Under the pieces are notes generated by a model. The model made no database searches and had not been told where the DNA came from. It saw only the letters and a program-made list of their open reading frames with translations. Below are positions 1 through 5,622 of a stretch of 15,117 nucleotides of DNA, one piece after another. This DNA comes from Chloroflexia bacterium (GTDB taxonomy: Bacteria > Chloroflexota > Chloroflexia > Thermobaculales > Thermobaculaceae): the NCBI GenBank assembly GCA_013695265.1, contig JACDAU010000166.1:1-15117 (forward strand). Reading direction: 5' to 3'. Each line of letters begins with the position of its first letter. The stretch's first letter is position 1. A program made the translations under genes and the position numbers.

Positions 1-456
1 GGAGAACGCGACCACACCTGCCGCAGCCAACGCGTGGTGCGGCGCAAGACGCTCCCCCATCCGTCCAACCGTTACCGCACCGATGGGCAACACGCGCACA
101 CCGAGGCCCTCCGCCCGCTCGCAAACGGTCTCAACTGAGATGCGTGAGTCGAGCGCGGGGTAAGTGTTCGGCATTGCACAAAGCGTCGTGAAGCCGCCAG
201 CAAGCGCCGCAGCCGCGCCCGTTTCAATCGTCTCCTTTTGCTCCTCACCCGGCTCGCGCAGATGGGTGTGCAGGTCCACGAAGCCGGGCGCTAGCACCAT
301 CCCTGCACCGTCGATTGGCTCTGCGTCGGGCGCGTCCACTCCTCCGCCTCGGCGCACGATGCCAATCCGGCCCGCATCCACGAGCACGTCGCCGATCCCG
401 TCCAAGCCAGTGTACGGGCAGATAATATGCACGCCAGAGAACAGGGTCTTACTCAC
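1..456 (-). CDS. pyrC: Dihydroorotase, N-terminal part (runs off left edge)
   Basis: Catalyses the reversible cyclisation of carbamoyl-aspartate to dihydroorotate, the third step of UMP synthesis, in the cytoplasm. I translated 152 codons from a GTG at 456. The N-terminal beta-sandwich segment is followed by APGFVDLHTHLREPG, which carries the metal-binding His-x-His (H63, H65) and the LREPG signature of type I dihydroorotases. FTTLCAMPNT (a variant of the usual GGxTxxxxMPNT block) follows near residue 90. The frame stays open to the window edge, so the C-terminal part with the remaining metal ligands is not visible. The GTG start overlaps the pyrB stop by 8 nt (GTGAGTAA), so translation is probably coupled to pyrB. 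It is the last visible gene of the pyrR-uraA-pyrB-pyrC operon and should share its PyrR control. Identification is secure; only completeness is unknown. Confidence 0.95.
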   Translation of the reverse strand, partial: MSKTLFSGVHIICPYTGLDGIGDVLVDAGRIGIVRRGGGVDAPDAEPIDGAGMVLAPGFVDLHTHLREPGEEQKETIETGAAAALAGGFTTLCAMPNTYPALDSRISVETVCERAEGLGVRVLPIGAVTVGRMGERLAPHHALAAAGVVAFS

Positions 457-1420
457 CGGTTTCACCAAGCAGTAGCTTCAGCACCGCCATGCGCACGAGA
501 ACTCCATTCTCTACCTGTTGCGAGATCAAACTCACTCGACCAGTCATTAGCTCAGGCGCTATCTCCACACCCTCATTCACCGGGCCGGGATGCATCACGA
601 CCGCGTCCGGTGCGAGTTCCGCCAGCCTCGCCGTCGTAATCCCGTACATGCGCACGTACTCCTTGAGATTGGGCAGCAGACCATTCTGCTGCCGTTCCGC
701 CTGCATCCGCAAGGTCATCACGACCTGCGCTCCGTCGAGGGCGTCACGCATGAAGGTGGTCTGTAGTACCGTACCGCCCTCACCAGATGGCGGTAGCGCT
801 GCTATCCATCCGGGATGAGGCAAGAGCGTCGGCGGGGCACAAAGGCGCACCTGCGCCCCGCACAATAGCAGACCGAGCGCTGTGGAGCGAGCCACCCGGC
901 TGTGCGTTACATCTCCCACAATCGCGACTATGAGTCCGCGCAAGGTGCCGAAAAGCCTGCGCATCGTCAGGAGATCCAACAGGGCCTGCGTGGGATGTGC
1001 GTGCCGCCCGTCACCGGCGTTGATCACCGGCCCGCGGAAGTGCCGCGCAGCGAGGTAGGGTGCGCCGGGCTCGGCGTGCCGGATCACGAGGGCGTGCGCC
1101 CCAACCGCCTGTAAGGTGCGGACCGTGTCAACCAGTGACTCCCCCTTTTCGAGGCTGCTGCCGTCAGCGGCGATGTTCACGACCTGCGCGCCGAGGCGTC
1201 CGGCGGCGATTTGAAAAGAGACGCGCGTCCGTGTGCTCGCCTCGGCGAAGAAGTTGATCACCGTCTTGCCACGCAGCGGCGCGCCCATTGGCTCCGTCAT
1301 GCGTTCCGCCTCGTCGAGTATTTGCGCGATGCCATTCACGGTCAGCGCATCGACATCGAACAAGTGCCGGCGCTGGGCAGCTTCCCCGGCGACCTGGTCT
1401 GTGGTGCGTGAAGCGGTCAC
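449..1420 (-). CDS. pyrB: Aspartate carbamoyltransferase catalytic chain
   Basis: Joins carbamoyl phosphate and aspartate, the committed step of pyrimidine synthesis. The 323 residues match the family length of about 310. Visible motifs are the carbamoyl-phosphate site STRTR (62-66), the mobile loop SSLEKGES (88-95), HPTQ (142-145) and MHPGP (276-280) near the C-terminus. The last block reads HPGPVNEGVEI, where many bacterial enzymes have R in place of the E at 283. No regulatory pyrI gene is present, which fits the unregulated trimer form. The GTG start directly abuts the uraA stop codon (TAG then GTG), with no obvious strong Shine-Dalgarno, so translation probably depends on ribosomes finishing uraA. 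The 3' end overlaps pyrC by 8 nt. Confidence 0.97.
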   Translation of the reverse strand: MTASRTTDQVAGEAAQRRHLFDVDALTVNGIAQILDEAERMTEPMGAPLRGKTVINFFAEASTRTRVSFQIAAGRLGAQVVNIAADGSSLEKGESLVDTVRTLQAVGAHALVIRHAEPGAPYLAARHFRGPVINAGDGRHAHPTQALLDLLTMRRLFGTLRGLIVAIVGDVTHSRVARSTALGLLLCGAQVRLCAPPTLLPHPGWIAALPPSGEGGTVLQTTFMRDALDGAQVVMTLRMQAERQQNGLLPNLKEYVRMYGITTARLAELAPDAVVMHPGPVNEGVEIAPELMTGRVSLISQQVENGVLVRMAVLKLLLGETGE

Positions 1421-2815
1421 CTACGTCCGCACTTCGTGGACTGATGGCTGCTCAACCAGTTCCGCCTGGGACGCAGGGGCACGCTCCCCACCCAAGCGCT
1501 CCACATATACCAGGATCTGATTCACGAGGATCGCCGCAAAGGTGGCAAGCGCGATGTTCCCGATCGCAAACGAATATCCACCGACGCCGACATCCAGGGT
1601 GCCAGTGGGCACGGAATCGAGTGCTGTCAACGGCAGGTCGTTGTTCCAAAGTGTGTTCGCGACGGTTGTGTGCGCCCACTCCAGAGCAGCGCTGCCGACG
1701 CCAATTGCGAGCGTTGAGCCGAGGACGATCAGGCTGCGCGGCTTCGAGAAGTCGACGCCGCCATCGCTGATGATCTTACCGCCCGTCGCCGCGATTAGGC
1801 CGAAGAGCAGAATTGCGAGCCCGCCCATCACGCCGGGGGGGATGGAGCTGATCAGTGCGCCGAACTTCGGGCTGAACCCGAGCACGATTGCGGTCAGGGC
1901 GGCAGCAATGAAGACGACGATGCTGTACACCCGAGTCATCGCCATCACCCCGATGTTCTCCGCATACGTAGTCTGCCCCGTCCCACCGCCGAACGCGGAG
2001 ACAATCGTCCCCACGGCGTCACCGAGGAAGCCGTGGCCCAGGTACGGCATAAGGTTGCGGTCCATGCTTGAGGAGAGCGCCTTGATATGTCCCGTGTTCT
2101 CCGCCACCAGGACCAGGGCAACGGGCGCAATCAGCGAGATTGCCCGCCAATTCCATACCGGGGTGACAAAGTCGGGCATACCGACCCACGCGGCGTCCCG
2201 GACAGTCTCCAGATCCACGTCCCCGGAAAGGAGTGCCACGGCGTAGCCCACGACGGCACCGATCAAGATCGGGATCAGCCGGGGAAACCCCCTCGCTCCG
2301 ACGGCCACGAGCGCCGCGACGGAGAAACTGACCAGCGCGAGCCACACGTTCCGCGCCGCGAGGTCCACAGCTACGTGCGCGAGTGCAAGTCCGATCACAG
2401 CTACAACCGCGGCGGTCACCACCGGGGGCATGAGGAACTCAACCCAGCCCACGCCAGTGCGCATTACGATCAGACCGACAACACCGTACACGACGCCCGC
2501 CGCAATGATGCCGCCGAGTGCTGCCGGGATTCCGCCCTGTGACTGCGCGGCGATCACGGGCGCGATAAACGCGAAGGAGCTGCCCAGGTAGGACGGCACC
2601 CGGCCGCGCGTGATCGCGATGAAGAGCAGTGTCCCGACGCCGGAGAACAGAATGGCGAGGCTCGGGTCGAAGCCCATGATCAGGGGGGCCAACACCGTCG
2701 CCCCGAACATCGCGAGCATGTGCTGGACGCCCAGCGCGACGGTTTTGAGAAGCGGCAATCGCGTTTCCGGGTACGCTACGACCAGTGGGGGCCTCGGATC
2801 GGTGCGCATCGTCAT
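1421..2815 (-). CDS. uraA: Uracil permease, NCS2/NAT family
   Basis: Membrane symporter that brings uracil into the cell. The 464-residue protein is strongly hydrophobic throughout, in keeping with the 14-helix NCS2 fold. Signature blocks are VAENTGH (237-243), holding the residues equivalent to E. coli UraA Glu241 and His245, and QTTYAENIGV (281-290), whose Glu286 matches Glu290 of UraA. These point to uracil rather than xanthine transport, although specificity cannot be settled from sequence alone. The ATG lies 3 nt beyond the pyrR stop, and its Shine-Dalgarno (AAGGAG) sits inside the last codons of pyrR. Second place in the operon, between pyrR and pyrB, is where Bacillus subtilis has pyrP, so PyrR control is expected. 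Confidence 0.93.
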   Translation of the reverse strand: MTMRTDPRPPLVVAYPETRLPLLKTVALGVQHMLAMFGATVLAPLIMGFDPSLAILFSGVGTLLFIAITRGRVPSYLGSSFAFIAPVIAAQSQGGIPAALGGIIAAGVVYGVVGLIVMRTGVGWVEFLMPPVVTAAVVAVIGLALAHVAVDLAARNVWLALVSFSVAALVAVGARGFPRLIPILIGAVVGYAVALLSGDVDLETVRDAAWVGMPDFVTPVWNWRAISLIAPVALVLVAENTGHIKALSSSMDRNLMPYLGHGFLGDAVGTIVSAFGGGTGQTTYAENIGVMAMTRVYSIVVFIAAALTAIVLGFSPKFGALISSIPPGVMGGLAILLFGLIAATGGKIISDGGVDFSKPRSLIVLGSTLAIGVGSAALEWAHTTVANTLWNNDLPLTALDSVPTGTLDVGVGGYSFAIGNIALATFAAILVNQILVYVERLGGERAPASQAELVEQPSVHEVRT

Positions 2816-2818
2816 TCG

Positions 2819-3382
2819 CTAGCTCTCCTTATCGCTCCACAAGAGCACCTGATCCACACCATCGGTTTCCTGCAACTGTACGCGTACCTCCTGGGTCCGA
2901 ACTGTTGGTTGGTTTCTCCCTACGTAGTCCGGACGTATCGGCAGATCCCGGTGTCCACGGTCAACGAGCACCGCAAGCTGCACCCGGCTGGGCCTTCCAC
3001 GGTCCAGAAGTGCATCAAGCGCGGCCCGCGCAGTGCGGCCAGTGCAGAGAACGTCGTCGATGAGTATGATGGTCAGGCCGGTAACATCGAAGCCGATCTG
3101 CGACGAGTCAACCACACGCGCAGCGGCGAGCTTCGACACATCGTCGCGATACGGAGAAACGTCTATCACGCCGACGGGTACTTCCGCACCGGTGATGCGT
3201 TGCAGCACGGCGGCGAGTCGCTGGGCGATGGGCAGACCCCGCGTACGGACGCCGACGAGGGCTATTTGGTCGGGATCCGCGTTCTGTTCCCGCATCTCGT
3301 GAGCAATGCGCGTAAGTGCGCGGTCGACGGCGGTCGAGTCGAGGATGGTCACCGCACTTCCTGTTCGGGTCGTCAAGGACAA
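2819..3382 (-). CDS. pyrR: PyrR: pyr operon RNA-binding regulator / uracil phosphoribosyltransferase
   Basis: PyrR binds pyr mRNA when loaded with UMP and lowers operon expression. Most homologues also convert uracil and PRPP to UMP. The 187-residue protein has the type I PRTase PRPP loop IILIDDVLCTGRT (105-117). It also has long PyrR-typical stretches: ALVGVRTRG (41-49), a QLAVLVDRGHRDLPIRPDYVG block (135-155) and a basic surface with many Arg residues. I chose the TTG at 3382 because an AGGAG lies 6 nt upstream. A second in-frame TTG two codons later is a weaker alternative. The first gene of the operon carries its own regulatory target in the leader just upstream, implying autoregulation together with uraA, pyrB and pyrC. 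Confidence 0.96.
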   Translation of the reverse strand: MSLTTRTGSAVTILDSTAVDRALTRIAHEMREQNADPDQIALVGVRTRGLPIAQRLAAVLQRITGAEVPVGVIDVSPYRDDVSKLAAARVVDSSQIGFDVTGLTIILIDDVLCTGRTARAALDALLDRGRPSRVQLAVLVDRGHRDLPIRPDYVGRNQPTVRTQEVRVQLQETDGVDQVLLWSDKES

Positions 3383-3388
3383 AGCAAA

Positions 3389-3393
3389 CTCCT
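3389..3393 (-). promoter_or_regulatory. Shine-Dalgarno of pyrR (AGGAG)
   Basis: AGGAG lies 6 nt before the TTG at 3382 and decides that start. It is unusual in lying wholly within the 3' arm of the leader hairpin. Confidence 0.8.
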
Positions 3394-3416
3394 GCCATCC
3401 GGAGGGCGGGCAGGAG
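3389..3416 (-). terminator. Hairpin masking the pyrR Shine-Dalgarno (attenuator or sequestrator)
   Basis: CTCCTGCC (3409-3416) pairs perfectly with GGCAGGAG (3389-3396) across a 12-nt loop. The 3' arm contains the AGGAG that serves the pyrR TTG start. The bases after it (TTTGCTTTGTCC) are U-rich but interrupted, so it may act as a weak intrinsic terminator, as a translation block, or both. Confidence 0.75.
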
Positions 3417-3453
3417 CAAACGCACGCGTGCCGCGGTACGAACTCGCCTTGCC

Positions 3454-3467
3454 AGCCTCACTGGACT
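3454..3467 (-). promoter_or_regulatory. PyrR-binding loop
   Basis: On the minus strand this reads AGTCCAGTGAGGCT, which matches the published PyrR-binding consensus ARUCCNGNGAGGYU at every defined position. It sits about 70 nt upstream of pyrR, in the expected place, flanked by CAG and CTG bases that close the loop. Confidence 0.92.
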
Positions 3468-3487
3468 GTCTTTAAAGGCCTGCCCGA

Positions 3488-3517
3488 AGTATAGGGCGCG
3501 GGGCGGTCTCGTATCAA
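3488..3517 (-). promoter_or_regulatory. Promoter of the pyr operon
   Basis: Minus-strand -35 TTGATA (3512-3517) and -10 TATACT (3488-3493) each match the sigma70 consensus at 5 of 6 bases, with an 18-nt spacer. Transcription should begin near 3481, just before the PyrR loop, so the whole leader is transcribed. Confidence 0.8.
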
Positions 3518-3567
3518 GCACGAGTTTACCTCAGTACGGTCCAGGGCACACCGGCACACGGGAGCTT

Positions 3568-4404
3568 CTACCGAAGCAGGCGGTCGATGCCCTCCGCGAA
3601 GCGCACCTCGGAGTCGTCCTCCGGCGTATAGCCGATCACCTTGCGTGCGTTCGTGATGCTCCAGAACGTGCGTGCGTTGTTCGAGACGCCGTAGAAGATC
3701 TGGAACGGTATTCCGTGCTCATCCTCAATCCGTTCAGCTTCGATACTTCTTGTGAACAACTGCTGCAAGTCACGTTCGCTTATGTAGCCCGCGAGGTCGC
3801 GCACGTACTCTGCGCGGGACCGATTCTCAAAGTTGGCTGCGTCCACCTCGCGGGGCACGACGATGCGAATGTGCACGACCTCAAGCTTGCGTCCCAGGGT
3901 TCCGCACGCGTACAGAAAGCCGAGCGCCTCGTACGACGCCTTGGCCCACCCGTAAAAGGTATCCGCACGTGGGTAGTCCTCGGGCTCAACGCAGTCGAGC
4001 AGCCCCTGGTAATACGGCTGCTCGTACCACTTGGCCGCCTGGTTCGTGCTTGCCGCCACAACGCGGCGCACGGCGCCATCGAGCGCGAGCTGATAAACCC
4101 GCTGCATCATGTCCACGTTCAGCTTCTCACCGTCGTACTGCACTTGTGGGTCGTCGCCGGTGGCGCGATGATACCCACAGTGAACGACGGTGTCCGCACC
4201 GTCGAAGAGGCGCTGAAGCGTCGCCGCATCCGCAGACAGCAAATCCACGATCTGCACGCCCTCGACCGGATTTCCGGCGCGGTCCTCAGCCTTTACGTCC
4301 ATCAGACACAGTTCGTACTGCTTGCGCAGCACGGGCATGAGTTGCTGTGCTATGTAACCAGTTGCTCCGGTTACCACGACCCGCCTCTTGTCGTTGCTTG
4401 TCAC
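3568..4404 (-). CDS. NAD-dependent SDR epimerase/dehydratase, uronate-dehydrogenase-like
   Basis: Extended short-chain dehydrogenase/reductase of 278 residues. Visible features are the Rossmann turn TGATGYIA (12-19; the third glycine of GxxGxxG is Ala), Asp36 at the end of beta-2 (favours NAD), AASTN (117-121) and the catalytic YGWAK (Y151, K155). The C-terminal part, with YGVSNNARTFW near 238-248 and a following GYTPEDD, resembles from memory the uronate dehydrogenase family more than GalE, so oxidation of a sugar or sugar acid is the best guess. Substrate is unknown. The open frame extends upstream to an ATG at 4440, but I chose the GTG at 4404 because AGGAAGGA lies 7 nt before it. It is separated by about 130 nt from the GalT-like gene on the same strand. 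No clear promoter is visible in the gap, so co-transcription is possible. Confidence 0.82.
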   Translation of the reverse strand: MTSNDKRRVVVTGATGYIAQQLMPVLRKQYELCLMDVKAEDRAGNPVEGVQIVDLLSADAATLQRLFDGADTVVHCGYHRATGDDPQVQYDGEKLNVDMMQRVYQLALDGAVRRVVAASTNQAAKWYEQPYYQGLLDCVEPEDYPRADTFYGWAKASYEALGFLYACGTLGRKLEVVHIRIVVPREVDAANFENRSRAEYVRDLAGYISERDLQQLFTRSIEAERIEDEHGIPFQIFYGVSNNARTFWSITNARKVIGYTPEDDSEVRFAEGIDRLLR

Positions 4405-4411
4405 GGCTCTG

Positions 4412-4419
4412 TCCTTCCT
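4412..4419 (-). promoter_or_regulatory. Shine-Dalgarno deciding the SDR gene start
   Basis: AGGAAGGA on the minus strand, 7 nt before the GTG at 4404. The longer frame beginning with ATG at 4440 has no comparable site, so the shorter start is preferred. Confidence 0.75.
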
Positions 4420-4501
4420 GATACTTGCCAGTAGTCTCATAGGTCACTCGACGCATTGACCATGCCCTGCGACGAAGCGACATGATTCCCTCTGGCGGAA
4501 A

Positions 4502-4520
4502 GCGTGCTGGTCCGGCACGC
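4502..4520 (-). terminator. Possible weak terminator after the GalT-like gene
   Basis: On the minus strand GCGTGC and GCACGC form a perfect 6-bp stem around a 7-nt loop, followed by only TTTCC. It lies 17 nt beyond the stop of the GalT-like gene. The short T run makes it a weak candidate. Confidence 0.3.
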
Positions 4521-4536
4521 GCGTCTTGATCGGGGC

Positions 4537-5622
4537 CTAAAGCCCGGCACGCACGACAGCCGCAACCTTCCACGGATCGGAGGACACGACCGGCTGCGCG
4601 AAAAGTTCCATCGCGCCGACATCGCTCGTCGCGCTCGCGGGATCGCCTCGATCCACGAAGCGGACTACCACCGGAAAGTCCGACCAATCCTCCGACACCG
4701 GTTCCATTGGCGGGAGGTATATCGCCAGGTTGAACGCCTGCACCCCCAGGCCATCTACCCAGGATCGCAGCACGCGATACAAGGAGCCGTACAGATCTGC
4801 GCCCAGCCGGTCAACTAGAAGCACAACCTCTTTTTCCTTTACTGGCGTCAGGTGCACGAGCCACCGGACCTCCCCCAAGTCACTCGTCAACTCCAGGGCG
4901 GCATGTGTGGCAAAGTAGTCCGCGAAGTATGGTGCGTTATGCTGCTCCCGGTAGGCTTGCGCGGCCCGCCGCCACAGTTCGACCCGCGTGTAAGCGCACG
5001 ACTCGCTGAGCGCAACCTGCATGTGACCGTGGAGGATCGACGCGCCGCTGCGTGGGAGGCAGTTCCACATTATGAAGGGGTACTTTGCCGCAGACTGTGC
5101 CTGATGCGCGCGGCGCAACCAACGCTCTGCGGTACTTAGCGCATCCACGACGCTTTCCTCGGTCCATCGCAGCGGATTGTGCTCGGCGGAGATGACCACG
5201 GAGTGCAGCCCATCGTACTTGGCGACGTTGCTCGCGGTGATCGTGTGGTTCCCCTGGATGCGACCAAACGTATCCGCCGGGGTGCCAGTCAGCGGCGTGC
5301 AAAAGGAGTCCGTCCCATCACCCGCGAGCGCTGACTCCTCGTCTGCCAGTCGTCCTTGAACAGGCCGGCGGGCGCGGAGGTCGTTGTAGAGCGTACCTTC
5401 CAGCGTCCAGCGGTTGTGAATCTTGATGATGGTCTGCTGCTCGACGGCCTCGACTGAGCCGAACGAGCCCTTGATCCAGGCGACCATTTCTGCTGGCGGC
5501 GCTGTATGACCAACGCTGCGAGTGAGCGAAAACAAACGCTCGAAACGCCCTCGATCCGCACTGGAAAGCGCCGCCACGTGCTCCGGCAAGGAGGTGACGC
5601 TGCGAAGTGTCGTCGTGCTCAC
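4537..5622 (-). CDS. Galactose-1-phosphate uridylyltransferase-like (HIT superfamily) protein
   Basis: Likely nucleotidyl transferase or phosphorylase acting on a sugar phosphate, in the cytoplasm. The 361-residue protein has the HIT-superfamily signature GASILHGHMQ (193-202), in which H-x-H-x-Q corresponds to the H-P-H-x-Q nucleotidyl-transfer site of GalT. An upstream HSVVISAEHNP (140-150) resembles the GalT strand that ends in a zinc-ligand His. The CxxC zinc pair of classical GalT is absent; its cysteines (108, 188, 209) are isolated. The open frame could start further upstream, but that part lies inside the PBP gene. The GTG at 5622 overlaps the PBP stop in a GTGA, implying translational coupling. 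True substrate is unknown; a role in galactose metabolism or in supplying a sugar nucleotide for the envelope are both possible. Confidence 0.72.
   Translation of the reverse strand: MSTTTLRSVTSLPEHVAALSSADRGRFERLFSLTRSVGHTAPPAEMVAWIKGSFGSVEAVEQQTIIKIHNRWTLEGTLYNDLRARRPVQGRLADEESALAGDGTDSFCTPLTGTPADTFGRIQGNHTITASNVAKYDGLHSVVISAEHNPLRWTEESVVDALSTAERWLRRAHQAQSAAKYPFIMWNCLPRSGASILHGHMQVALSESCAYTRVELWRRAAQAYREQHNAPYFADYFATHAALELTSDLGEVRWLVHLTPVKEKEVVLLVDRLGADLYGSLYRVLRSWVDGLGVQAFNLAIYLPPMEPVSEDWSDFPVVVRFVDRGDPASATSDVGAMELFAQPVVSSDPWKVAAVVRAGL

Larger units (their letters stand above)
3383..3481 (-). promoter_or_regulatory. pyr leader: PyrR-responsive RNA element
   Basis: Untranslated leader between the pyrR promoter and the TTG start. 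It has two ordered parts. First is a stem-loop built on GCCTT (3475-3479) pairing with AAGGC (3446-3450), with a CAG/CTG upper stem enclosing the PyrR-binding loop. Second is an 8-bp perfect hairpin (3389-3416) covering the pyrR Shine-Dalgarno. A competing pairing is possible between GGCAAGG (3447-3453) and CCTGCC (3409-3414), with one bulged A; it would disrupt both. The layout is the known PyrR logic: the protein-bound first structure leaves the second hairpin free to form (off), and otherwise the competing pairing opens it (on). The structures are by-eye pairings, not folded computationally. Confidence 0.85.

Noticed and set aside
164..475. Plus-strand open frame over the pyrC/pyrB junction
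   Set aside because: It is antisense to two well-identified genes and has low-complexity Ser/Pro/Arg composition, typical of a GC-rich shadow frame.
3316..4434. Long plus-strand open frame (372 codons) opposite the SDR gene and pyr leader
   Set aside because: Antisense to the SDR gene with clear catalytic motifs, and it crosses the pyr promoter and leader; no family resemblance and no ribosome site noted.
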